7,012 nucleotides of DNA from Desulfovibrionaceae bacterium (GCA_017613475.1 JAGADT010000183.1:1-7012), one strand, 5' to 3'; shown: positions 1 through 6,091, numbered from the stretch's first letter. Translations and numbers: made by a program. The notes: generated by a model from the sequence alone, not told the origin.

Positions 1-1341
1 CTTGGCGGCAGCGCGGTCAAGACCGGCGTGCTTGCAGGCGGCAGGCTTTATGTCTCTTCCGGCGGCATTGTGCGAAACATGGCTATTACCAGCAAAGGTA
101 TGCAGATTGTGCTTGCCGGTGGCGCTGTTTCCAACTGCTCAACAGGCACTGACGGCGTGCAGCATGTAAGCGGCGGCACCACGTACAATACGCTGGTGCG
201 GCCCAACGGAGCGCAGCGCGTCTCCACAGGCAAGGCTATAGGTACCATTGTTTCCAATGGAGGCAGCCAGATCATTTCCTCTGGAGGCATCGCTTCCTCG
301 GCAAAGATATACTCCGGCGGCAGCCAGTATGTGCGCCTTGGCGGAAGCGCAGTTAAGACCAACGCCCTGGCAGGCGGCAAGCTCTTTGTCTCTTCTGGTG
401 GCAAGGCGCTCACGGCCACAGTAGCTTCAGGCGGCATCGCATACATCTTCAAAGGCGCCGTGACCTCCGCGCTGACTGTTCAGGCAGCCGGAACGGCATA
501 CCTGTATGGCGGAGCGCTGAGCGGGACAAACACCTTCAGCGGAGCCACGGTCAACGTTATGGGCACAGGCGTCAAAATCAACAAGATCAATGCCAACTCC
601 GCTACAACTCTGAATTATGCTATCAGCAATATGCAGGCCGGTGCGGGAGTAATGCTTGCAGAATCAGTGCAGCAGAATCTTTCCTGCTCGTTCAGCATTA
701 CGGCTGGCAAAGCACAGCAGATAGGCACCTATAAGCTTTCTTCCAAGCTGAACGTGGCAGACAATACGGTTTTCAGCATCAAGCTTGGCAGCACGAGCCT
801 AGGAACGGCCAAGCTCAACGGCGCGGCGCTTACCAAGAACGGCGTGACCTACAAGCTGACGGACGACGCCGCAGGCACGGTGAGCCTTACGCTTTCGATG
901 AAGGCGGGCAATATGCTCAAGGGCTCAACAGGCGCGGACACGCTCACCGGCACAGCCAGCAGCGACATCTTCTACGGCGGCAAGGGCAACGACACCATCA
1001 CCGGCACCAACGGCCGCGACGTGGCTGTGTATGCCAAGGCAGCCTGGGGCCAGGATACCATCCAAGCCACGAATGGCACCATGACGCTGCTCTTTGGCGG
1101 GCTCAGTGCGTCTGACATCACGCAGGCGAAGAACGGCACAAACCTTGTGCTCACCCGAAAGTCGGACACAAGCCAGAAGATCACGGTGCAGGGATGGAAC
1201 GACTCCACACACAAGATTGTGTATGTGGATACGCTGACTGAGTTCAACAAATACCTGAACGCTGCCTCGCCGACCACGGCGCAAACCACAGCTGCCAGAA
1301 ACGAAGTTTGGCAGAAGGCCGGTTTGGCCGCCAAAGCGTAG
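1..1341 (+). CDS. AIDA-like repeat / RTX secreted adhesin, C-terminal part (5' end outside window)
   Basis: The frame is open from base 1, so only the last 446 residues are seen. Residues 1-188 are AIDA-I-type repeats of 18-19 residues (pattern GG-x3-V-x2-GG), which fold as a right-handed beta-helix in this family. Residues 189-307 form a Thr/Ser/Ala-rich beta-like linker. Residues 308-340 hold RTX-type calcium-binding sequence, clearest at GGKGNDTIT (326-334), with weaker units at GADTLTG and NGRD. Residues 345-446 (including NLVLTRK and ITVQGW) resemble the haemolysin-type C-terminus recognised by type I secretion (ABC/MFP/TolC). There is no autotransporter beta-barrel, so export is more likely type I than type V. 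The role in adhesion or biofilm is inferred from the repeat family. Transport genes are not in the window. A terminator follows at 1440. The protein ends VWQKAGLAAKA, and part of that tail recurs after the stop. Confidence 0.85.
   Translation, partial: LGGSAVKTGVLAGGRLYVSSGGIVRNMAITSKGMQIVLAGGAVSNCSTGTDGVQHVSGGTTYNTLVRPNGAQRVSTGKAIGTIVSNGGSQIISSGGIASSAKIYSGGSQYVRLGGSAVKTNALAGGKLFVSSGGKALTATVASGGIAYIFKGAVTSALTVQAAGTAYLYGGALSGTNTFSGATVNVMGTGVKINKINANSATTLNYAISNMQAGAGVMLAESVQQNLSCSFSITAGKAQQIGTYKLSSKLNVADNTVFSIKLGSTSLGTAKLNGAALTKNGVTYKLTDDAAGTVSLTLSMKAGNMLKGSTGADTLTGTASSDIFYGGKGNDTITGTNGRDVAVYAKAAWGQDTIQATNGTMTLLFGGLSASDITQAKNGTNLVLTRKSDTSQKITVQGWNDSTHKIVYVDTLTEFNKYLNAASPTTAQTTAARNEVWQKAGLAAKA
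31..564 (+). repeat. Tandem AIDA-like repeats (about 9.5 units of 54-57 bp)
   Basis: Consecutive units begin near 31, 88, 145, 199, 253, 310, 367, 424, 481 and 538. Most are 57 bp (19 residues); two are 54 bp (18 residues). Each carries a G-rich turn pair spaced about 8 residues apart. Units 5-7 and 1 are closest to consensus. The last units lose the double glycine and grade into the linker. Unit 7 with its preceding half-unit (337-402) closely resembles 1-66, giving a higher-order period of 336 bp. Confidence 0.8.
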
Positions 1342-1377
1342 GCGTCAGAAAACTTAGGATAATGGAAAAATAATAAA

Positions 1378-1419
1378 GGCGGCAATGCCGCCTGGCAGAA
1401 GGCTGGGCTGGCAGCGTAA
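1378..1419 (+). pseudogene. Stranded duplicate of the adhesin C-terminal tail (WQKAGLAA-stop)
   Basis: In the same reading frame as the upstream gene, but after its TAG (1339-1341) and a further TAA (1360-1362), the sequence reads GGNAAWQKAGLAA then TAA (1417-1419). Eight residues are identical to the upstream C-terminus. The five nucleotide differences across those eight codons are all silent (GCC/GCT, GGT/GGG, TTG/CTG, GCC/GCA, GCC/GCG). This looks like the end of a paralogous coding sequence left after recombination or gene conversion. There is no start or ribosome binding site, so it is probably untranslated. The stretch 1377-1393 also forms a GC-rich hairpin (AGGCGGCA/TGCCGCCT) with no T-run. 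Confidence 0.6.
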
Positions 1420-1439
1420 CGGCTTAAAGCACAAAGAGC

Positions 1440-1472
1440 AAAGCCCCTGCCGTAATACGACAGGGGCTTTTT
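1440..1472. terminator. Bidirectional intrinsic terminator between adhesin gene and tRNA-Gly
   Basis: A 10-bp perfect stem AAAGCCCCTG/CAGGGGCTTT (1440-1449 with 1461-1470) has an 11-nt loop whose CGT/ACG ends can also pair. Five T's run from 1468 to 1472 on the + strand. It ends the rightward adhesin transcript. Read on the minus strand it lies 13 nt past the tRNA-Gly CCA end and closes with a shorter T-run, so it can serve both convergent units. Confidence 0.85.
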
Positions 1473-1484
1473 CACGCGGATCGC

Positions 1485-1562
<78 letters not shown>

Positions 1563-1569
1563 CAGGCTG

Positions 1570-1598
1570 TTAGTAGGCTATCCCATAGCATTTGTCAA
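1570..1598 (-). promoter_or_regulatory. Sigma70-type promoter of tRNA-Gly
   Basis: On the minus strand, a perfect -35 TTGACA (1598-1593) is followed after 17 bp by TACTAA (1575-1570) as the -10, which matches the consensus at only three positions. The predicted start near 1563 leaves about 4 nt of leader before the mature tRNA end at 1559. The position and the perfect -35 support it; the weak -10 limits confidence. Confidence 0.65.
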
Positions 1599-1674
1599 GC
1601 CTCGCCCCTGGATTTCAAGCAAAAGCCTGGCAAACCATTGGGATAAGCCGATGCTCAGGCTGGAGGACGGAAAT

Positions 1675-1704
1675 AAAAAACCCGCAGACCCATGAGCCTG
1701 CGGG
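1675..1704 (-). terminator. Intrinsic terminator of the tRNA-Val/tRNA-Asp unit
   Basis: On the minus strand, a stem CCCGCAG/CTGCGGG (1704-1698 with 1687-1681) with a 10-nt loop is followed by six T's (1680-1675). It lies 14 nt past the tRNA-Asp CCA end, separating this unit from the tRNA-Gly promoter. Confidence 0.85.
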
Positions 1705-1718
1705 AACTTGCTTTTTTT

Positions 1719-1795
<77 letters not shown>

Positions 1796-1798
1796 GCG

Positions 1799-1874
1799 TG
1801 GTGGGCAGTACAAGACTTGAACTTGTGACCCCCGCCGTGTGAAGGCGATGCTCTACCAACTGAGCTAACTGCCC
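1799..1874 (-). tRNA. tRNA-Val(CAC)
   Basis: This is a 76-nt cloverleaf on the minus strand with encoded CCA (TGG at 1799-1801 on the + strand). The acceptor is GGGCAGT/ACTGCCC with discriminator A, the D stem is GCTC/GAGC, the anticodon stem is TCGCC/GGCGG (outer U-G pair) with loop TTCACAC (anticodon CAC), and the T arm is ACAAG-TTCAAGT-CTTGT. It reads GUG only, so other valine isoacceptors must be encoded elsewhere. It is the first gene of a two-tRNA unit with tRNA-Asp. Confidence 0.95.
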
Positions 1875-1888
1875 ACGCGACAGGACGT

Positions 1889-1947
1889 GTTGTATGCAAT
1901 TCGCCTGCGGCTGTCAACAACTTTTGGCAAAAAAATGCCATTTTTTT
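1889..1947 (-). promoter_or_regulatory. Strong tRNA-Val/Asp promoter with UP-element-like A/T tract
   Basis: On the minus strand, a perfect -35 TTGACA (1917-1912) lies 17 bp from TACAAC (1894-1889, four of six matches). This predicts a start near 1882, about 8 nt before the mature tRNA. Upstream of the -35, 1922-1947 holds A- and T-runs (seven A's and seven T's, interrupted by TGGCA/TGCCA) at roughly -40 to -65, where UP elements bind the RNA polymerase alpha subunit. The tract is also a small inverted repeat. Confidence 0.7.
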
Positions 1948-2070
1948 CTTCTAGGCCAAAAGGCTTGCCATTCCACGCGCTGGCGAGTACCCTTGGCGGA
2001 CAATGCCCCACGCAGCAAACGCCCTGCGGCATTCTATGAACCCTGTGATAGTTTTTAGAGGCAGCGTTAA

Positions 2071-2847
2071 ATGAAGACTCGTTCCCCTCTCGGCGGCCAG
2101 CGGCTGATGGAAATTTACCAGCAGCTGCATGAAGCACTGGGCCCCAGCCACTGGTGGCCTGCGGAATCTCCCCTGGAAGTCATCATTGGCGCGGTGCTTG
2201 CCCAAAACACGGCATGGTCCAATGCAGAAAAGGCGATTGCCGTCCTCGCCTCCAACAATCTTATTCCAAAGCCTTCCGAGGCTGAAGGCTCAGCCGTCTC
2301 CCCCCAGGAAGCGGGAAAGGCGCTTCTGGAAACCCCTGAAGAAGCCCTTGGCGAACTCATCCGCCCGGCAGGTTTCTTCCGGCAGAAAGCCAGGCGGCTG
2401 CACGCCGTCCTCTCGTTTTTTGAAGAAAGCTGCGCCTTTGACGTGCCGGAGCTTGCCAATTCACGCCGCCACAGCACATCCGAACTTCGCGCCTCGCTGC
2501 TCAGGCTGGAAGGCGTAGGGCCAGAAACCGCAGACAGCATCCTGCTTTACGCCCTAAAGCGCCCGAGCTTTGTGGTTGATGCCTGCACAATGCGCATCCT
2601 GGGCAGGCACAGCCTCCTCCCCTCCGCCCCGACCTATGAAAACGTGCGCAGGATGCTCATGGACTCACTGCCCCAGGAAACGGCCCTGTATAACGAATTC
2701 CACGCCCTGTTCGTCCGGGCGGCAAAGGAATGGTGCCGGAAAAAGGCCCCCCTTTGCTCAGCCTGCCCCCTGGGGAAAAAGCTTTGGGCATGGCAGAACA
2801 CCTTTGAACTGCCGGGCATGAATATTCAGCTCACGCCGCTGTTCTGA
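2071..2847 (+). CDS. Endonuclease III / MagIII-like DNA glycosylase (HhH-GPD family), three-cysteine cluster
   Basis: The 258-residue HhH-GPD protein is a probable DNA base-excision glycosylase. LEVIIGAVLAQNTAWSNAEKAI (35-56) matches the N-terminal helix region of endonuclease III-like proteins. The helix-hairpin-helix LEGVGPETAD (146-155) is followed by the catalytic aspartate D170 in VVDAC. The lyase lysine of true endonuclease III (GVGRKTA) is replaced by glutamate, so I expect a monofunctional glycosylase, as in the MagIII branch. The iron-sulfur loop shows C222-x6-C229-x2-C232, but the fourth cysteine, expected near 238, is leucine. Residues 62-85 look like a small insertion before the conserved IRPAGFF region. 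The start is ATG 2071 with AGAGG 9 bp upstream and a stop codon immediately before it; ATG 2107 is an alternative. The exact substrate is unknown. Confidence 0.85.
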   Translation: MKTRSPLGGQRLMEIYQQLHEALGPSHWWPAESPLEVIIGAVLAQNTAWSNAEKAIAVLASNNLIPKPSEAEGSAVSPQEAGKALLETPEEALGELIRPAGFFRQKARRLHAVLSFFEESCAFDVPELANSRRHSTSELRASLLRLEGVGPETADSILLYALKRPSFVVDACTMRILGRHSLLPSAPTYENVRRMLMDSLPQETALYNEFHALFVRAAKEWCRKKAPLCSACPLGKKLWAWQNTFELPGMNIQLTPLF

Positions 2848-2996
2848 CCTGCCCCACTCCCCTGAAACGGCTTGCCTGCTCTCCGCAGGCTGGCGGGGAA
2901 TCCCGGGCTGCAAGTACCTGGCGCCGCTTTCTATCAGGGTCCCGTTTATGGCCGCGCCCTGAAACCTTCCTGTGCCGCAGCCTCCTGCGCGCCCCC
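2848..2996. other. Intergenic spacer without a recognised gene
   Basis: These 149 GC-rich bases lie between the glycosylase and the exporter. A 6-bp hairpin GCCTGC/GCAGGC (2874-2879 with 2885-2890) lacks a T-run, so it is at most a weak or Rho-dependent end. I see no convincing promoter and no Shine-Dalgarno sequence near 2997. Confidence 0.5.
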
Positions 2997-3926
2997 ATGA
3001 TATCTGACATGAAAGACAAAGCTTTTCTGCAGGGCATGCTGCTTGTTGCCGTCTCTGCCGTTTCCTTTGGGCTTATGCCGATTTTTACAAAAATCGCCTA
3101 CGCTGACGGAACGGATACGCATTCCCTGCTCTGCATCAGGTTTACAGCGGCGGCGCTGTTCATGTTTGCCCTGATGCTGCTCAAGAAATCGCCTTTGCCG
3201 CGCAAAAAAGAAATGCTTGCCTATGTTCTGCTGGGCGCAGTAGGCTATGTAGGCCAGGCATCATGCTATTTTTCCGCGCTCCATTATGCGTCGCCAAGCA
3301 TCGTGTCCCTGCTGCTTTACACCTATCCGGCCATGGTGATGATTGGCTCCCTCTTTTTCTTTAAGGAAAGGATAACCGTAAAAAAACTTTTTTCCCTTCT
3401 CCTGGCCTTATCCGGGACCATTGCCATTGTTGATAAGCAGTTCAGCGTTAGCAAAGAAGGCATCATTTTCTCTGTTCTGGCCGCCGCATGCTACTCAGCC
3501 TATATCCTGGCCAGCGCAAAACTTGTAAGAAAAGGCATGGAAATCCAGGCGGCTGCGTTTATCATGCTTGGAGCGGCAGCCGTCTTCAGCACAATCAGCG
3601 CATTGTGGGGATTCACGCTTCCAGCTCACGCTGCGGGACTGGCAGCCGCGGCCATGATTGCCCTGGTTTCCACTGTGCTTGCCTTCTGGTCTTTTTTCGC
3701 CGGCATGGCAAAAACAGGCCCTTCCACGGCCTCGCTCGTATCCACGCTGGAGCCTGTTGTAACAGTCCTTGCCTCGGTGCTCATCCTGGCTGAAAAACTT
3801 ACAGCCAATGTCATCCTTGGCGGGCTGCTCGTTATGGCTGCGCTGGTCATCGCCGCAATTCCGCAGCAAAAACGGGCTGGGCTGGCGCTCCGCGCAGATT
3901 CCAAACGCAAACGTGACCGCCCTTAA
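2997..3926 (+). CDS. EamA/DMT-superfamily transporter, 10 transmembrane helices
   Basis: The 309-residue inner-membrane protein has two EamA repeats, about 12-145 and 155-287, each predicted as five helices, the standard drug/metabolite transporter layout. Family-typical points include a glycine-rich first helix (SAVSFGLMPIFTKIAY), an RF in helix 2, an acidic-basic loop after helix 4 (FFFKERIT, 120-127) and the matching LEPVVTVLASVLILAEKLT in the second half (251-269). The C-terminus is strongly basic (KRKRDRP), consistent with a cytoplasmic tail. Such proteins export amino acids, nucleosides or drugs; the substrate cannot be read from the sequence. The start is uncertain: neither ATG 2997 nor ATG 3009 has a clear Shine-Dalgarno site. 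No neighbour suggests a pathway. Confidence 0.88.
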   Translation: MISDMKDKAFLQGMLLVAVSAVSFGLMPIFTKIAYADGTDTHSLLCIRFTAAALFMFALMLLKKSPLPRKKEMLAYVLLGAVGYVGQASCYFSALHYASPSIVSLLLYTYPAMVMIGSLFFFKERITVKKLFSLLLALSGTIAIVDKQFSVSKEGIIFSVLAAACYSAYILASAKLVRKGMEIQAAAFIMLGAAAVFSTISALWGFTLPAHAAGLAAAAMIALVSTVLAFWSFFAGMAKTGPSTASLVSTLEPVVTVLASVLILAEKLTANVILGGLLVMAALVIAAIPQQKRAGLALRADSKRKRDRP

Positions 3927-4082
3927 CGGAAAGGCGCTGGCACTCCTCCCCCGCCTGACAGGCCAATCCCTGTTCCGCGCATGGAATACGCCGCCGCTTA
4001 CGGCGGGCTTATGGCCAAGGACTGCGCTGAACCTTTCTGCAAAGCGCAGCTGAACAGCCTGCAAGCAACGTGCAATAAAACT
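3927..4082. other. Intergenic spacer before the AT-rich patch
   Basis: No gene is recognised. A 6-bp hairpin CCGCCG/CGGCGG (3991-3996 with 4001-4006) lacks a T-run. Base composition drops sharply from about 4065 onward. A 41-codon frame (ATG 3981 to TGA 4106) has no ribosome binding site and no recognisable similarity. Confidence 0.4.
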
Positions 4083-4151
4083 GAGGCAAAAAAAATGAGA
4101 AAATGACTGTATGAAATTATAGAGGCATCAAAGGAAAACGATAAAACGAGC
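4083..4151 (+). other. Interrupted N-terminus of the ion channel: start codon, three codons, then in-frame TGA
   Basis: A good Shine-Dalgarno GAGG (4083-4086) lies 8 bp before ATG 4095. From there the frame reads MRK, TGA (4104-4106), then LYEIIEASKENDKTS straight into the channel's ATG at 4152, all in one phase. The LYEIIE-type amphipathic segment is what channels of this group carry before S1, so 4095 looks like the ancestral start. A single C-to-T change (CGA arginine to TGA) would explain the stop. The following base is C, a context known to favour UGA readthrough. Sequencing error is the main alternative. Confidence 0.65.
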
Positions 4152-4826
4152 ATGGTTTATGACACAGTGATGATGTGCGCTATTTTCATCAGCATCATAC
4201 CCCTCGCCTTTAAGCAGGCAAATGATTTTTTCTTTTATACAGATATTGCAACCGTTACGCTGTTTATTATCGACTACATATTCAGGTTCATAACAGCGGA
4301 TTATAAGCTTGGCAGAAAAGGCATGGCGTCATTTCTAAAATATCCATTTACGCCATTGGCAATCATAGACCTCATTTCAATATTGCCGGCGCTTACCATG
4401 TTAAGCGATAGCTTTAAATTATTGCGGCTCTTTAGGACATTCAGGGCATTCAGGGTTTTCACCGTATTCAAAGTATTCAGGTATTCAAAAAGCATTATTA
4501 TCATCATGAATGTGATAAAAAAATCAAAAGACGCCCTTTTAGCCGTCTGCACATTGGCTGTAGGCTACATCCTTGTTTCAGCACTGATCATATTCAATAT
4601 CGAAGGGAACTCGTTTTCAACATTTTTCGATGCCATATACTGGGCAACTGTTTCCCTGACGACGGTCGGCTATGGAGATATCTATCCCGTTACCACAGCA
4701 GGACGGATTATCACAATGATATCGTCGTTTTTTGGCATAGCGATTGTCGCCCTGCCCGCCGGCATTATCACGGCAGGATATATGGATTCCCTCAATAATG
4801 AAAAGAAAAGCAATGATAACATATAA
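4152..4826 (+). CDS. Six-helix voltage-gated potassium channel (Kv-like ion transporter)
   Basis: From ATG 4152 the protein has 224 residues and retains every membrane segment: S1 5-20, S2 32-49, S3 66-82, S4 88-113, S5 127-149, pore loop 159-176, S6 184-207. S4 has a basic residue at every third position (K89, R92, R95, R98, R101, then K107, R110, with T104 the only break), the signature of a voltage sensor. The potassium selectivity filter TVGYGD is at 171-176. It probably acts as a tetrameric inner-membrane K+ channel. The start at 4152 is a fallback: the nearest purine-rich site (AAGGA, 4131-4135) is 16 bp away, and the ancestral start at 4095 is cut by a TGA. Composition is visibly AT-rich (about 40% GC on a line I counted, against roughly 60% in neighbouring genes), suggesting recent transfer. 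It may be a pseudogene or a shortened functional channel. Confidence 0.88.
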   Translation: MVYDTVMMCAIFISIIPLAFKQANDFFFYTDIATVTLFIIDYIFRFITADYKLGRKGMASFLKYPFTPLAIIDLISILPALTMLSDSFKLLRLFRTFRAFRVFTVFKVFRYSKSIIIIMNVIKKSKDALLAVCTLAVGYILVSALIIFNIEGNSFSTFFDAIYWATVSLTTVGYGDIYPVTTAGRIITMISSFFGIAIVALPAGIITAGYMDSLNNEKKSNDNI

Positions 4827-4907
4827 TCTTCTCCCGGGCGGCATATCCCACGGCGATCCATCCAGGCAGGCGCCGGGGAATATCCGCCCCTCCGTTTGCT
4901 TTTCGGC

Positions 4908-5093
4908 TCACTGAGCCTGGTGTTCTTTCGGCTCCCAGGGCTTTGCCTCCTCTGGAAGCATCACAGGGATATCCTCACGCACAGGGTAGGCAACACGGCA
5001 CGCAGGACAGACCAGGCGCGAATCCTCATCTTCAGGATGCACAGGGCCCCGGCAGACAGGGCAAACCAACAATTCGAGAAGAGACTTGTTCAT
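4908..5093 (-). CDS. Trm112/YcaR-like small zinc protein (UPF0434 type)
   Basis: The 61-residue protein begins MNKSLLELLVCPVC. Four cysteines in two CxxC pairs (C11, C14, C29, C32) form a likely zinc site, and AYPVREDIPVMLPEEA (35-50) is the hallmark end of the Trm112-like family. In eukaryotes and archaea Trm112 activates methyltransferases acting on tRNA, rRNA and release factor; the bacterial short form is less well understood. I chose the start at 5093 because AAGGA lies 8 bp upstream on the minus strand and the family starts here; the frame is open further upstream but without family similarity. It converges with the channel gene and diverges from the PHP gene. Confidence 0.9.
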   Translation of the reverse strand: MNKSLLELLVCPVCRGPVHPEDEDSRLVCPACRVAYPVREDIPVMLPEEAKPWEPKEHQAQ

Positions 5094-5114
5094 AGTTCTT
5101 TTCCTTATAAGAAG

Positions 5115-5156
5115 TGCTGTGCCCACAGCATACGTCAGCAGAACCCCTTCTTTCAA
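5115..5156 (-). promoter_or_regulatory. Candidate promoter of the Trm112-like gene with overlapping palindromic operator
   Basis: On the minus strand, TTGAAA (5156-5151) and TATGCT (5132-5127) are separated by 18 bp, predicting a start near 5120 and a leader of about 27 nt containing the AAGGA site. A perfect inverted repeat TGCTGTG-CC-CACAGCA (5115-5130) covers the -10 and start region, as an operator would. No regulator is encoded nearby. The promoter match is moderate and the operator role is inference. Confidence 0.4.
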
Positions 5157-5224
5157 GCCCTTCCGCGGCAACTCATCTCTTGACGCCGCAAAGCCCTAGC
5201 AGGTACATCCAAGGCGGAGGCCCT

Positions 5225-6091
5225 ATGCAACCACTTTTTATTGACCTGCATACACACACAAGCGCTTCGGATGGCTCTGACAGCCCGGCAGACCTTGTCC
5301 GCAAAGCCGCCGAAGCCAGGCTGGCAGCCATTGCCATTACCGATCACGACACTATTTCAGGCGTGGAGGAGGCGCAGGAGGCGGGACGCGCCCTTGGCGT
5401 GGAAGTCATCCCCGGATGCGAACTGAGCGTGAGCAGCGAATACGGAGAAGTCCATATCCTGGGGCTTTGGCTCCCTCACCGTTCTGATACGCTGAAAGCC
5501 CGCCTGGCTGAACTCCGCCAACGAAGAGACGAACGCAACGAACATATCCTGGAACGCCTTGCCGCCCTGGGGATGCCCCTCACGATGGAAGAGGTCAAAG
5601 CCTTTTCCAGCGGCGAGGCCCTTGGCAGGCCGCATATCGCCAGGGCCATGGCAGCCCGCGGCTACGCACCAGACCTCCAGACAGCGATGTCCCAATACCT
5701 GGCAACAGGCAAGCCAGCCTACGTGCCCAAGGCCCCCTTTACGCCCGAAGAAGGGGTCGCCCTGCTGCTTGAGTTTGGCGCAACGGTCTCCCTGGCCCAT
5801 ATTATGCTCCTGCGCTGCCCGGAAGACTGGCGGGCAGACATGGTTGCCCGCCTGGCGCGCTGCGGCATGGACGCCATAGAGGCCTACCACAGCGAATTTT
5901 CCGCCCGTGATGAACGCACCTGCATCGGCTTTGCCAACCAGCACGGGCTGGCCATTACAGGCGGCTCCGATTACCACGGAACATCCAAGCCGCATATCCG
6001 CATCGGCCGGGGCAAGGGCGGGCTGAGGGTAACTTGTGCGATTCTGGACAGACTCAAGGCTCACCGCCGTTCCCTGGGGCTCCCTGTTTAA
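5225..6091 (+). CDS. PHP-domain metal-dependent phosphoesterase, YciV/RNase AM type
   Basis: The 288-residue cytosolic enzyme carries the complete set of PHP metal ligands: DLHTHT with D16 (7-16), TDHD (39-42), E66 in GCELS, H77 in VHILG, H137 in RPHIA, H192, H222 in YHSEFS, and D249/H251 in GSDYHG. Length and motif order fit the YciV/TrpH group. Members hydrolyse 3',5'-nucleoside bisphosphates or trim 5' ends of RNA, including rRNA precursors; which applies here is inferred. The usual AHP around H192 is AHI. Start 5225 is chosen because FIDLHTHT begins right after it and GGAGG lies 4 bp upstream (AAGG 10 bp upstream); an in-frame ATG at 5114 adds 37 residues unlike the family. The next gene starts 31 bp downstream, so an operon is likely. 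Confidence 0.9.
   Translation: MQPLFIDLHTHTSASDGSDSPADLVRKAAEARLAAIAITDHDTISGVEEAQEAGRALGVEVIPGCELSVSSEYGEVHILGLWLPHRSDTLKARLAELRQRRDERNEHILERLAALGMPLTMEEVKAFSSGEALGRPHIARAMAARGYAPDLQTAMSQYLATGKPAYVPKAPFTPEEGVALLLEFGATVSLAHIMLLRCPEDWRADMVARLARCGMDAIEAYHSEFSARDERTCIGFANQHGLAITGGSDYHGTSKPHIRIGRGKGGLRVTCAILDRLKAHRRSLGLPV

Noticed and set aside
48..452. Long minus-strand open frame with repeated PPE-like residues
   Set aside because: It is the antisense reading of the GC-biased AIDA repeats; its apparent periodicity just mirrors the real repeats and there is no ribosome binding site or family resemblance.
3981..4106. 41-codon frame in phase with the channel and ending at its TGA
   Set aside because: It has no Shine-Dalgarno site or recognisable motif, and the composition shift falls inside it. 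The shorter frame from ATG 4095 with GAGG explains the phase better.
4438..4500. Recurrent ATTCAGG-like short repeats in the channel gene
   Set aside because: They encode the Phe-Arg steps of the S4 voltage sensor (basic residue every third position), so protein periodicity explains them without a DNA-level role.
5180..5209. TTGACG-18-TACATC as a rightward promoter for the PHP gene
   Set aside because: The predicted start would fall within or just before the GGAGG ribosome binding site, leaving almost no leader, and the -10 match is poor.
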